A DNA stretch of 64,000 nucleotides from CAWHHZ01 sp963829355 (GTDB taxonomy: Bacteria > Acidobacteriota > Thermoanaerobaculia > Gp7-AA8 > JAHWKK01). Under the pieces are notes generated by a model, which did not search any database, had not been told where the DNA came from, and worked only from the letters and a program-made list of their open reading frames with translations. Positions 35,376-45,168 of the stretch are shown piece after piece (within the stretch, counting starts at the first letter, position 1; each line of letters opens with the position of its first letter). Both the position numbers and the translations under genes were made by a program. The stretch covers positions 186,001-250,000 of the forward strand of contig CAWHHZ010000001.1 of NCBI GenBank assembly GCA_963829355.1, read 5' to 3'.

Positions 35376-36987
35376 CTATCTCGAGCGGGATTGCCGAAGC
35401 TGGATGTTGCCTTCCTTCACGACGATCTTCAGCGTTGGGCCCGCCGCCGTTGAGACTTCCCGTCGCCCGGATGCGACTCTTTCCGCCGACCATATCGCGG
35501 ACCACGGCAAGGCCACTCACCGTCGAGTCGATGGTGTTGATGCCGGCGTCAGAGGTGATGACGGTCGCGTCGACGTTGGCTCTGAGCCCCTGCGGCAGAG
35601 TGAGGATGACGTTTCCGCCGGTGGTTTCCAGATCGAGCGACAGCCTCTGGACTCCTTGAGGGACCTCGATCGTCACATCGCCTGACTGAGTGTGGGCGGT
35701 GACATTCTCAGCCGCTTGCTCCACCGTGATGTCGCCCCCTCCGGAGACGAGACGGAGTGTGCCGGTCGCGCTCCGGACGCGGATGTTTCCGCCTCCGGTT
35801 CGTGCGTATCCACCCTTGTTTGCGGAGTTGATCAGGATGTCGCCCGCCTCGGTCTCCACCTCGAGAGCCGCGAAGGTCTCGCCGATGTTGATGGGCCCAC
35901 CCCTGGTGGTCGCCTTGAGGTCACCGAACGCGCGACCAACAACGATCTCGCCCGCTCCAGTCGAGACGGTGGCATCGTTGACTTCCACCGCGACGATGTT
36001 ACCGAGTCGAGTGCTGAAGTTCAGCTCGTCGGGAACGCGGTTCTGCTGGAATGCAAAGCTTCTGGCGCCAGGACGCTGCAGCAGGAAGCGGGAGACGATC
36101 TCGATGATCTCGTCGGAGTTCGGGTGGTGATGAGGGGATGCCGGAGCGTCCGTTCCGAGCCCGGGGCTGATCTCGGCCGGGGCATCCGAGAGCGGCCCCA
36201 GAAGCAGCTCACCGGTCATGCTGGCGGCGAGGATCTTGTTCTCGCCACCGTTGAATGGCCGCCACCCATCGATTTCTGTTCGAGGCCGGACGTGTCACGT
36301 CGGTGGTCATCTCGCGGCTTGCACGAACTCTTCCGCTGACGGACTCGGCGATCCATGTAAATGCGAGATCGGGCCTGCGCAAAGAGCCTGACACTTCCGT
36401 TGAGGGTCCGCAGCCTGCTGTCACTGCGCGGGGTGCCCTTCAGCCGCACGACGATGTCCCCATTCGTCGTATCGACCGCCATGGGCGCTCCCGTGGCAGT
36501 AATGTCGATCACGCCGCTGAAATTCGTGATCTGAAGGTTTCCAGTAAGGTCGATCGTCTGAATCAATGGGCTGTTGACCGTGGTGATGGCCACATTACAA
36601 CTTCGCGGCAGCCGGATGTAATAATCGACAGTCGCCTCCCATCCGCGCTGGCCCGGATCGTTGCCTGCGGTCCGGATCATCCGGCCTCCGGGAATCAGGT
36701 TGGAGTGGAGAGTGATCGCCTGGCGCGCGTTGGTGACCGCTGCTGGAGTTCACTCCACGAATCGTCAGCTTCGCCCGGACGTCGAGCTTGCTTCCTCCGA
36801 CCCCCTCGATCACGACATTCCCGATTCGGTTGTCGATCACGAAGGTGCTGCCGGGCGGAAAATCATAAGTCCGGGAGAAGTTGGTGCTCCACACCTCGCT
36901 CGAGGCTGCCTGCGCGGACAGAGATCCACTCAGGCTCAGCATCAGTACGGCGAGAAGCGCCTGCTTGTAGCTCAGGTATCGCATCAC
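35376..36987 (-). CDS. secreted DUF4097-type beta-strand repeat protein, frameshifted
   Basis: About 535 aa in at least four frame pieces. The start (36987) gives signal peptide ALLAVLMLSLSGSLSAQA and TYDFPPGSTFVIDNRIGNVV. The second piece has SPLIQTIDLTGNLQITNFSG; the third has beta repeats GEIVVGRAFGDLKATTRGG, LRLVSGGGDITVEQAAENV and SGDVTIEVPQGV. The last shift near 35440 gives a native-looking end TLKIVVKEGNIQLRQ. The repeating 'G.I.V....G.L...T..G.I' pattern is DUF4097, a putative adhesin/beta-helix domain. It overlaps the anti-sigma gene by ATGA, so it is probably under the same sigma factor. Confidence 0.75.
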
Positions 36988-37983
36988 AATGAGAGCTGGC
37001 TCAAAGCCTCCGCTGCCTTCACCCTCACGTAGAGGTTTTCGTCATCCTGATCGGCCTTGTTCCGCAGGACCTCCACCGCAGCCGAGTCGAGCTCTCCGCC
37101 TGTGGCAACCAGGTTGGCGAGTGCATCAACCGCTTTCATGCGTACGGCGGGGTTCGGATCGTTTCGAAGTGCTTCGATCAGGGCCTCGCGCGCCACCCCA
37201 GCAGACGACGCCGGCATGCTGCGGAGAGCATCCACTGCCTTGATACGGACACCCTCGTGGGAGTCGTTGCTCAGGACATTGGCGAGAGCCGCGACGAGCT
37301 CCGGCTCGGCCGCCGAGGTGGAGTAGGTGTCCTGCACCCACTGGATGACCTCCGAGCGCGAGTGGGTGGAGTTGCCGCCACTCTGCATTACGTAGGAGAT
37401 CAGCTCGACCAGGCTCTCGTCGCTCGGTTTGCCCTTGACGGTGACCGAGCTCGTCAGATCGAAGCGCACCCCGATCTCGCCATCGTCAGTAAACACATTG
37501 ACGTTGCGGATATCTGGCCTTCCCTGAATGCCAGGGCTGAGCTGCGACGCGGGAAGAATCATTCGCTCGGAGATCGGCGCAATCTGCTGGATCGAAGCGA
37601 TCGTTGCTGGCTCCGAGACGTTCGTGGGGACAGTATCCGCTCTCTGCGCGCCCAGGAAGTACGAGGCTCCGACGAGAGTGATCAACGCCAGCAGCCTGGG
37701 CTGCCCACCGCTGCCACGCAGGGCGGCGGAAAGGAATCACCCGGGGGCTTCGCTCCTCCTGCATTTGCCGGATCGACTCCTCGAAGCGGGCCGCCGCGCT
37801 GGCAGGTACGGGAACATCCGGAATGGCACCGAGCAGATTCCACACCTCACGGGTCGACGACCACTCCCGACCGCACTCTTCGCACGACTCGATGTGGTGG
37901 AAGGTCTCTTCCCGCTCTTCGCCGCCCAGAGATTCCGTCAGCAGCTCGGGGATCCGTTCCTTCAGTTCATGACATTGAGACAT
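36984..37983 (-). CDS. anti-sigma factor with zinc finger and C-terminal HEAT repeats, frameshifted
   Basis: About 332 aa with one break near 37715. N-terminal zf-HC2 motif: CHELKERIPELLTESL, then FHHIESCEECGREW. A membrane helix follows, read across the break as LLALITLVGASYFLGAQ. The exported part has a conserved-looking strand region (IRNVNVFTDDGEIGVRFDLT) and HEAT-like repeats (VRIKAVDALRSMPASS, VRMKAVDALANLVATGG, VRVKAAEALSQLSL). It overlaps the sigma gene by 22 bases: a classic sigma/anti-sigma pair, here with a protein-binding periplasmic sensor. Confidence 0.8.
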
Positions 37984-38540
37984 TTCTCTCCTCCGAAATC
38001 CTCGGAAAGCACTTTCTTCAGCGTTTCCATCGCCCGGAAGACGCGGGTTTTGACCGCTCCTTCCGAACAGCCGGCGATCTGTGCGATCTCGGCATAAGAC
38101 AGCCCCTGGTAGCGCGACAGGAGTATCGCCTCACGCTGTTCCGGAGTCAGATGCTCGAGTGCCTGTCGCACCCGTTGCTCATCCTCCCGCTTGGCGAGCT
38201 CCTCTTCTGCCGAGAGGCTGTTCTCATCACTGAGACGTGCGAGTACCGCTTCTGGTTCTTTGGGCTTGTTGTCGGCCTTTCGCAGATGATCCCGGCAATG
38301 GTTCGCGGTGATCGAGAAGAGCCACGTGGAGAGCTTTGCGTCCCCCTGGAACTGCCTCGCGTTCCGGATCATCTTCACGAACACTTCCTGGGTGACGTCT
38401 TCGGCGGCCTCGTTGTTGCGCAGAAAGCGCAGGGCAAAGTTGTAGATACGCCGACTGTAGCGCTCGAAAAGCTCCGCCGCGGGAGTGTAGTCACCCTCCT
38501 GAACGCGCCGCATCAACTCCTGGTCGTTCAGGTCACTCAT
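37962..38540 (-). CDS. ECF-type RNA polymerase sigma factor
   Basis: 192 aa from the ATG at 38540; an in-frame ATG at 38572 is also possible. Region 2: LFERYSRRIYNFALRFL, EAAEDVTQEVFVKMIRNA and STWLFSITANHCRDHLRK. Region 4: LEHLTPEQREAILLSRYQGL and SYAEIAQIAGCSEGAVKTRV. The linker is unusually long and acidic (DNKPKEPEAVLARLSDENSL). The partner anti-sigma factor follows immediately. It probably controls the downstream DUF4097 and envelope genes. Confidence 0.92.
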   Translation of the reverse strand: MSDLNDQELMRRVQEGDYTPAAELFERYSRRIYNFALRFLRNNEAAEDVTQEVFVKMIRNARQFQGDAKLSTWLFSITANHCRDHLRKADNKPKEPEAVLARLSDENSLSAEEELAKREDEQRVRQALEHLTPEQREAILLSRYQGLSYAEIAQIAGCSEGAVKTRVFRAMETLKKVLSEDFGGEKCLNVMN

Positions 38541-38640
38541 ATCCACAGATTCTCTGTTCTTTGACGACGCCATCTCGCTATGGTTTCTCACGCGCCACAA
38601 TTTCTGGCCCGAAAGGTTCCCGAACAACGATCGGTCCCTG

Positions 38641-39865
38641 TCAATTCGCCACGGGCGAGCGGAGGTCCGTATCCGCGAGCGATTCGACCGGCTGCCGCCC
38701 GTCACCACCGCCCCGATCAGCAGCGGCGCAAGGGCAAGTGCGAGGCAGTCGAGCCACGTCATCAGGACCTCCGCATCGCCGAAGTTGTACTCAGTGAGAC
38801 CGGCGAGATAGAGGGCGATCGAGGCGGCAATTGCGGCGTCGGCGGCCGTCCGGTCTCGCTCTCTGCGCTTCCAGAGCTCGAGGACGACGACCACAAACAG
38901 GAGGTTGTAGGCAACGAATGTCACCACCCCACGTTCGGCCCAGATCTGAACCGGATTGCTGTGCAGATGAGGTGTCCGGAACCGGGGCGCATCATCAAGC
39001 CGGTAGAACGGATACGTCTCCTTGATGTTGCCAGGACCGATCCCCACGACCGGCCGGTCCCGGATCATCTCGGCCCCCGCCTGCGCCATCCTGATGCGGT
39101 CCAGGTTGGATGACAGCGTCGGATCAAAGACCGAGACGATTCTTCCGAACAGCGGGAGCGGCGCGGCCAGGAGCGCAAGCAGAAACAGCGTCACGGCGGC
39201 CACAGCGAGCTTCGGCCTGCGGCTCAGCACGATCCAGGAAGCGCCCCCGAGCCAGCCTATCCAGGCACCTCGGGTGTAGGTGAGAGTCAGAGCCGTGAGG
39301 ACGATGGCGAGACGGTGCGATGAGATACAGATCTCTTTCGCGGATGAGATACGCAAGCATCATCAGGGAGATCACCATGATCATTCCGGAGAAGGTCATG
39401 ACATGGGAGTTTGGCCCGGTGATGCGGTGGTCCAGATCGGTCCACCCGAGGAGGAAGTACTGACCGAGCGCCCAGATGGAGGCAAACGTCGCGATAAACA
39501 CGAGCAGACGCCAGACGGTGCGCCGCACATCACTCAGCTCCTGATAGACCGAGAGTGAAAGCGGAAGGATGAGAAACAGGATCGGGTCGCCAATGTCCAT
39601 CAGAGAGAAGAGCGGAGATGGGGCAAAGAGCGCCGACAGCGCCGACCCCACCAGATAGAGCCCCATGGGCAGATAGATGGCGGTCCACACCGGCCTCAGA
39701 AGAGAGCGCCGCATCGCGACGAACCAGCTGATGATCGCGAGATAGAGAAAGCCTTCCGAGGTGGCGATCCATGGCTCGCACAAGACATGCGCAAGATAGA
39801 AGAGGATTGTCAGGCGGAGCGGGGAGGGAAGCGCGAGAATCCTGCGGAGGATGTCCAGCTTACAT
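38641..39865 (-). CDS. O-antigen ligase family membrane protein, frameshifted
   Basis: About 408 aa in several frame pieces. A start at 39865 (TGATG overlap with the Trm112 gene) needs one base removed to join KLDILRRILALPSPL. The first piece has helices FLYLAIISWFVAM, PILFLILPLSLSVYQ and GPNSHVMTFSGMIMVISLMM. After about 39300 the second has LTYTRGAWIGWLGG, VVGIGPGNIKETYP, HLHSNPVQIWAERGV and LAGLTEYNFGDAEVLMTW, the conserved Wzy/WaaL loop and C-terminal motifs. A last shift near 38710 gives an end at 38641. It ligates or polymerises surface polysaccharide in the inner membrane. Confidence 0.75.
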
Positions 39866-40104
39866 CACTCCCCTTCGAGCGCTTCGTCCACCAGCATCAC
39901 CGGAATGTCGCTCACGATCGGATAGATCCGGCCACATTTCGAGCACTTCAGCCCCTGTTCGACGACCGGTTCTTCGTCACGGAACTTTTCACGATAACGG
40001 TCGCGGATCTCCGTCCGGCGCTGGTCCGTGAGCGAGACGAGAGACACTTCCTGTTTGTCGACAGGACAGGCAAGAATTTCGAGCAGGGAAGGATCAACGG
40101 CCAT
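39865..40104 (-). CDS. Trm112 family zinc-binding protein
   Basis: 79 aa. LLEILACPVDKQEVSLV at the N-terminus and GLKCSKCGRIYPIVSDIPVMLVDEA at the C-terminus form the Trm112 fold. The first metal pair is reduced to Cys-Pro-Val-Asp, common in bacterial members, while the second CSKC is intact. Bacterial Trm112-like proteins are often encoded by lipid A or surface polysaccharide genes, in keeping with its neighbour. Confidence 0.88.
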   Translation of the reverse strand: MAVDPSLLEILACPVDKQEVSLVSLTDQRRTEIRDRYREKFRDEEPVVEQGLKCSKCGRIYPIVSDIPVMLVDEALEGE

Positions 40105-40171
40105 GGTGGCGACAGTGTAGCAGAGTATGCAACCGTTTTCGGCCTGCTGGCAGTGGTCGAGTTAGACTTCC

Positions 40172-41323
40172 ATGGTGACTGTTTTCCGCTCCCCCGTTCT
40201 GCACGTCGCATCCTTCGATCGCTGGAGCGGCGCGGCCGCGCCGGCACTCGCCGAGACGGCGTCATTGAGGCAGGCAGGTATCGACGCGGCGTATGCGTTC
40301 ACCGGTGGCTATCTGATGGAGGAAAAGCTTCGCGGAGTACCCTGGGCGCATCCGGTTCTGGTCAGGGGAGAGAGTCCGTGGTCGGTTTACCGCAATGTGC
40401 GCGCCCTCAGAAAACTGATCCGCACGGGCGGGTTCGAGATCATCCACACGCATCTGAGTCACGATCACTGGCTCGCGCGTCTCGCGATCGGCCGGAAACG
40501 ACCGATCGCGTCTGGTCAGGACCTTCCACGCCCGGCGCGCAATCAAGACCGATCCGCTGTTTCGCCGGCTGCTCGGTGCCACCGATGCGCTCGGCCTGGT
40601 CAATCCGGTTCTGGCCGATCATCCCGGACTTCAGGGGCGCACGGCCATCGTCACGCCGGCGCCGGTCGAGCCGCGACACCTCCCCGATGGACCTGCCGCG
40701 AGAGAAGCTCATGGCATTCCGCACGACGTTCCCGTAATCGGGTTCATCGGAAAGGTCAGCCCCGGGCGAGGCTTCGAGGAGGCTGTCGAGACGCTCTCAA
40801 TTATCCGGCGACAGCATGTCAAATGCCCGGTTGCTCATCGTCGGAAAAGGGCCGCACAGGCCGGTAATCGAGAATCTGGTCAGAGAGCTGGATCTGGAGC
40901 AGGCAGTCGTCTGGGCCGGATATCACGAGGAGGATCTGCCCGAGTACTTTCGCGCGATGAATCTGATGCTGTTTACGGCCGCGGGATCTGACGAAGGACA
41001 TCGCGCGATCTCCGAGGCGAACGCATGCGGCACTCCGGTGGCAACATTCCCGCTCCCCGGCGTCGACTATGTACTGGGAGACACGGCCGGCGACCTCGTC
41101 TCTCGTGAAGCTACTCCGGCATCCCTGGCTGAGATCGCCTACCGGATTCTTTCCGGCGAACTTCGTGGAATCGAAGCCCAGAGTCGTCAAAAATGCTTTC
41201 CGCTTCGACTACGTCTCGACCGCGGAACGTCTCTTCAGTCTCTACGGGATCAGCTCACTGGTCCGCGATGAAACCAGCGGCATCAGTTCCGCCCCGCACG
41301 CATCAGCGAAGCTTTTCTACTGA
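40172..41323 (+). CDS. GT-B glycosyltransferase, frameshifted
   Basis: About 384 aa in about five frame pieces. N-terminal domain: VLHVASFDRWSGAAAPALAE, GFEIIHTHLSHDHWLARLAI. The middle reads as RRLLGATDALGLVNPVLADH in the second frame and VIGFIGKVSPGRGFEEAVET in a third. C-terminal domain: LLIVGKGPHRPVIENLVREL, VVWAGYHEEDLPEYFRAMN and RAISEANACGTPVATFPLPG with the glycosyltransferase-1 E...EA.A.G.PV pattern; the end is RFDYVSTAERLFSLYG. Probably cell-surface glycan synthesis, near an O-antigen ligase. Donor sugar unknown. Confidence 0.75.
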
Positions 41324-41339
41324 TACAATCCACAACCGT

Positions 41340-42590
41340 ATGCAATTAGGAGTGACGAGTGAAATCGGCAGACTCAAACGAGTTCTGATCCATCTTCCCG
41401 GCCGCGAGATCGACAACATGCTTCCATCGATGATGGAAGAATTGCTGTTCGACGACATTCTTTTCGGCCAGCTTGCCCGCGAAGAGCATCGGCGGTTCCA
41501 GCAGATCATCTGGTTCATCGCGGATGAGATCGTCGATCTCGAGGATCTTCTCGAGGAGACTCTCCGTGACGACGAGGTCCGCAACCGGATTCTTTCCGAC
41601 GTTGCGAGACGCTACAAGCTTCCGGCTGTAAGGCTCGATGAGCTGAAGTCACTGACCTCGGTCGATGCGGCCGAGCGATTGATTGGCGGAATCATCGAAG
41701 AAAAGGACAGGAGCGATCCGCATTACATCCTCCCTCCTGTGCCCAACCTCTTCTTCAGCAGAGATCCGCAGATGGTGATCGGGGACGGCGTCGCGATCTC
41801 CGCGATGGCCACACGCGCGCGCGACCGCGAAGCGCTTCTCTCTCATTACGTCTTCAGACATCATCCGAGTTGCCAGGGGCGGGATGTCCTCTGGACCGAT
41901 GAACCGTCGATCCCATCGACCGGGGACTCTCCCACGATCGAAGGTGGCGACGTTCTGGTGGCACGCCGTGACATTCTGCTCGCCGGCCTCTCGGAGCGCA
42001 CCAACCGCGCGGGGATCGAGCAGCTCGCAGAGTCGCTGCGGAGCTCATCATCGGATGTCAGAAAGATCTTCGTCATCGAGATCCCGAACAAGCGCTCCTA
42101 CATGCATCTCGATACCGTCTTCACGATCATCGACAGGGAGGAGTGTCTCGTTTTCCCGCCGGTGATGCTGAAGGGAGGAGAGAATCAGGCCCGGGTGTAC
42201 AAGCTCGACCTGACTCGCCGGAACCTCCAATACGAAGAACAGTCGTCCCTTCTCGAAGCGCTCGCACATGAAGGAATGCCTCTCGAGCCCGTCCCGTGTG
42301 GCGGTCCTCGTAGAATCGACCAGGAGCGCGAGCAGTGGACTGACGGGGCAAATGCGTTCGCTCTTTCTCCAGGAGTCATTCTGCTCTACGAGCGGAACCG
42401 CCGGACGGCCGACGAGCTCGCGAACCGGGGGTACGAGATCATCGAGGAAGAGGACCTCCTCCTCGGACGAACTGATCTGGAGCTCGACAGCGGCAACCGC
42501 TATGCTGTGATGATCCGCGGTCATGAGCTTTCGCGGGCGCGGGGTGGGCCTCGTTGCATGACCATGCCTCTCCTGCGCGAAGAGCTCTGA
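41340..42590 (+). CDS. arcA: arginine deiminase
   Basis: 416 aa from the ATG at 41340. It hydrolyses arginine to citrulline and ammonia. N-terminal TSEIGRLKRVLIHLPGREI, then PNLFFSRDPQMVIGDG, TIEGGDVLVARRDILLAG (catalytic Glu/Asp), YMHLDTVFTIID (catalytic His) and C-terminal RGGPRCMTMPLLRE with the nucleophilic Cys. It is followed 29 bases later by carbamate kinase. Ornithine carbamoyltransferase, the middle step of the pathway, is not adjacent. Confidence 0.95.
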   Translation: MQLGVTSEIGRLKRVLIHLPGREIDNMLPSMMEELLFDDILFGQLAREEHRRFQQIIWFIADEIVDLEDLLEETLRDDEVRNRILSDVARRYKLPAVRLDELKSLTSVDAAERLIGGIIEEKDRSDPHYILPPVPNLFFSRDPQMVIGDGVAISAMATRARDREALLSHYVFRHHPSCQGRDVLWTDEPSIPSTGDSPTIEGGDVLVARRDILLAGLSERTNRAGIEQLAESLRSSSSDVRKIFVIEIPNKRSYMHLDTVFTIIDREECLVFPPVMLKGGENQARVYKLDLTRRNLQYEEQSSLLEALAHEGMPLEPVPCGGPRRIDQEREQWTDGANAFALSPGVILLYERNRRTADELANRGYEIIEEEDLLLGRTDLELDSGNRYAVMIRGHELSRARGGPRCMTMPLLREEL

Positions 42591-42619
42591 CGCGGCTTCC
42601 ATAGAAAGGTCTTTTCATC

Positions 42620-43600
42620 ATGTCGACGGAACGTCGAAAGGTCGCCGTCGTGGCGTTTGGAGGAAATGCTCTCCTCCAGCCCGGCGATCGCGGTACTCAG
42701 GAAGAGCAGGTAGCACGCGCGCGCCAGGCTTCGAGATGGCTCGCCGATATCATCGCGCAGGGCTGGCGCCTCGTGCTGGTTCACGGTAACGGCCCGCAGG
42801 TCGGGAACATCCTCATTCAGGCCGAGGAAGCATCGACCAAGATCCCGCCACAGTCTCTCGATGTGGCCGTCGCCCAGACCGAGGGCTCGATCGGATTCCT
42901 GCTCCAGCAGGCGATGCGAAACCGGCTCGAGTTTCTCAACATCGATCCGGTCGTCGCGACGATCCTGACCGAAGTCGAGGTCGATGCGAGGGACCAGGGC
43001 TTCAAAGTACCCACCAAACCGATCGGGCCCTTCTTCACACGTTATCGCGCCGAAGTGCTGAATCGAGACTTCGGCTGGACAATGCGCGAGGACTCCGGAC
43101 GCGGGTGGCGGAAGGTCGTGGCCTCACCAAAGCCTCTGCGGGTGCTCAACATGGATGCGATCCGGACTCTGGTCGAAGTGTGCGATGTGCTGGTCGCGGG
43201 AGGCGGCGGCGGGATCCCCGTCGTCCGAGGCCGCGACCGGCAATGGCGGGGCGTCGAGGCAGTCATCGACAAGGACCACTCCTCAGCCCTGATAGCGAGC
43301 GAGCTCGAAGCTGATCTGTTCATCGTCATCACGGGGATCTCGCGAGTGGCTGTCGAGTTCGGCAGACCGACGCAGAAGTGGCTCGAGTATCTTTCGGTCG
43401 AAGACGCAACCGCCTATCTCGAATCGGGCGAGTTTCCGCCGGGATCGATGGGACCAAAGATCGAAGCCGCGCTCGACCACGTAAAGCGGACCGGCAAGGA
43501 AGTTCTGATCACCGACATCGACCACATTCGCGAAGCCCTCGACGGCACGGCGGGCACCATCATCGGTCCCGGCAAGACGAGATACGCGCCAGGAATCTAA
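42620..43600 (+). CDS. arcC: carbamate kinase
   Basis: 326 aa. It makes ATP from carbamoyl phosphate in arginine fermentation. VVAFGGNALLQPGD at the N-terminus, WRLVLVHGNGPQVGNILIQ, FGWTMREDSGRGWRKVV, DVLVAGGGGGIPVV, VIDKDHSSALIA and GSMGPKIEAALDHV all match. It forms an operon with arcA; a REP-like palindrome begins two bases after its stop. Confidence 0.95.
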   Translation: MSTERRKVAVVAFGGNALLQPGDRGTQEEQVARARQASRWLADIIAQGWRLVLVHGNGPQVGNILIQAEEASTKIPPQSLDVAVAQTEGSIGFLLQQAMRNRLEFLNIDPVVATILTEVEVDARDQGFKVPTKPIGPFFTRYRAEVLNRDFGWTMREDSGRGWRKVVASPKPLRVLNMDAIRTLVEVCDVLVAGGGGGIPVVRGRDRQWRGVEAVIDKDHSSALIASELEADLFIVITGISRVAVEFGRPTQKWLEYLSVEDATAYLESGEFPPGSMGPKIEAALDHVKRTGKEVLITDIDHIREALDGTAGTIIGPGKTRYAPGI

Positions 43601-43601
43601 A

Positions 43602-43722
43602 GTCATCCTGAGAGGATCGCGTACGAAATGACTCGAAGTAAATTGAGCAGGGACTCAGGGCGAGTATGACTCCACGCGATCCTTCGACCGTCCTCCGCTG
43701 CGCTCCGGCGGCTCAGGATGAC
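43602..43722. repeat. REP-like long palindrome after arcC
   Basis: GTCATCCTGAGAGGATCGCG on the left mirrors CGCGATCCTTCGACC ... GGCTCAGGATGAC on the right, with an asymmetric centre. It runs into the last codons of the convergent DUF971 gene. Confidence 0.82.
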
Positions 43723-44060
43723 GGATCACTGGCGCCTTGCGCGTCTTCGCTCCTGCACTCGTCGCACGGGCAGAGAGATCTAAGCCTGTCGAAGCTCCAG
43801 ATTCCGAAGCGATGACCATCAGCCCAGTTCAGTTGCAGTCCATACCGGCCGCTCTTTTCGATTCCCGTGAGCTCGAACGATTTCTCCGAGAGCTCCGGCT
43901 GCTTTGGGCGTGCGATACGACCGAACAAATCGGGCTCGCCGGAGCACGTCGCGCAGGGACAATGGTGGCGGAGATGGCGTAGCTCGAAGTATGTTTCGTG
44001 ACCGTCGTCCCATACGATCACGAGCTCATTTCCGAGGACGTCGTAGAATTTCGGTGTCAT
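43713..44060 (-). CDS. DUF971 (gamma-butyrobetaine hydroxylase-like N-terminal) protein
   Basis: 115 aa. Zinc-binding LRHHCPCATCSGEP and a second RSLCPCDECRSE, with WDDGHETYFELRHLR and LNWADGHRFGIWSFDRLR, define DUF971. In bacteria these small proteins often accompany Fe-S cluster genes, but the role is unclear. The last residues (DAQGASDPSS) lie in the repeat. Its start codon overlaps that of the divergent thiL gene. Confidence 0.88.
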   Translation of the reverse strand: MTPKFYDVLGNELVIVWDDGHETYFELRHLRHHCPCATCSGEPDLFGRIARPKQPELSEKSFELTGIEKSGRYGLQLNWADGHRFGIWSFDRLRSLCPCDECRSEDAQGASDPSS

Positions 44061-45121
44061 GACCTCTGATCATAACGGTTCGAATCCGCCAGCCGGTGAA
44101 AATCTGCTCGATGACGAGCAATCACTGATCGACATGATCAAGCGCAGATTCGCTCCTCGCTGGCGAAGGGATGATCGGCATTGGCGATGACGCGGCCGTG
44201 CTGCCCGGAGCCGATCCACTCGTCGCGACGACCGATCTCCTGATCGAAGGCGTGGACTTCTTCCCCGATGCTCCGATGTGGTTCGTCGGCAGAAAGGCTC
44301 TCTCTGCGAATCTGTCTGATCTCGCAGCGATGGGAGCCGAACCTGAAGCGTTCCTGCTGACCCTGGGGATTCCCCCGGGCTCGAGAAAGCAGATGAGCGA
44401 TCTCGTTGACGGGATGGCGGAGAAGGCAGCGCGAGCGGGGATCGTTCTCGCCGGTGGCGACCTATCCGGGGCGGAACGACTTCTGATCTCGATCACGGCG
44501 CTCGGGCGTCTCCGCAACCGACGGGCGCTGCTGAGATCCAGTGCGATGGTGGGTCAGTCGGTCTTCGTCAGCAGGCCGCTCGGGGCCGCAGCCGCTGGTC
44601 TGCAGCTTCTCCGCGCCGGCTGGCGGCTCGAGCGGGACGGGAGCGCTACGGGCCCGGCGGCCGCTTCGTACGAGATCCGCGAGCTCGCGGCGTCGCTCCT
44701 CAGAGCACAGCTCGATCCCGAACCGGAGGTGGCGCTCGGCATGAAGCTCGGGTCGATCGAGAAGATCGGCGCCTGTATCGATCTGTCCGACGGTCTTTCC
44801 CGTGATCTTGCGCGTGTGTGCGCCGCCTCGCGCGTGGGAGCGACCATCGACTGGGAGCGGCTTCCGGTCGTTTCGGATCTGGAACGCCTGAGCATCTTTC
44901 TGAAGATCGACGCCGCCGCGTGTGCACTTCACGGCGGCGAGGAGTTTTCTCTGCTGTTCACAGCGAGAGGCGGAGAAGGGGAGCTCAGTGGTCTGCTGGG
45001 ACGTCCCGTATACAGGATCGGCCGGATCGAGTCTGAGCCGGGCGTGCGGCTGCTGCGCGGCGGAAAAGCGACTCCGCTCCCCCCTCTCGGCTTCGACCAC
45101 TTCGCACGCGCGTCATCCTGA
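44059..45121 (+). CDS. thiL: thiamine-monophosphate kinase, frameshifted near N-terminus
   Basis: About 353 aa with one slip near 44160. The ATG at 44059 gives ENLLDDEQSLIDMIKRRFAP; the continuing frame gives MIGIGDDAAVLPGADPLVAT. It phosphorylates thiamine phosphate to the diphosphate cofactor. Motifs: TTDLLIEGVDFF, GRKALSANLSDLAAMGAEP, AGGDLSGAERLLISITALG, ACIDLSDGLSRDLARVC and HGGEEFSLLF. The last codons run into a REP palindrome. The gene is normally essential where present, so a sequence error is likely. Confidence 0.9.
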
Positions 45122-45152
45122 GCGCCAGCGAAGGATCGCGTCCGGAATGACT
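45112..45152. repeat. REP-like palindrome at thiL 3' end
   Basis: GTCATCCTGAGCGCCAGCGA then AGGATCGCGTCCGGAATGAC; it supplies the thiL stop (TGA in CCTGAG). Confidence 0.75.
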
Positions 45153-45168
45153 CCCTCGGTGAGGATCT

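Noticed and set aside
44075..44095. tRNA T-arm-like GGTTCGAATCC
   Set aside because: No acceptor stem, anticodon arm or CCA around it; it encodes the N-terminus of thiL.
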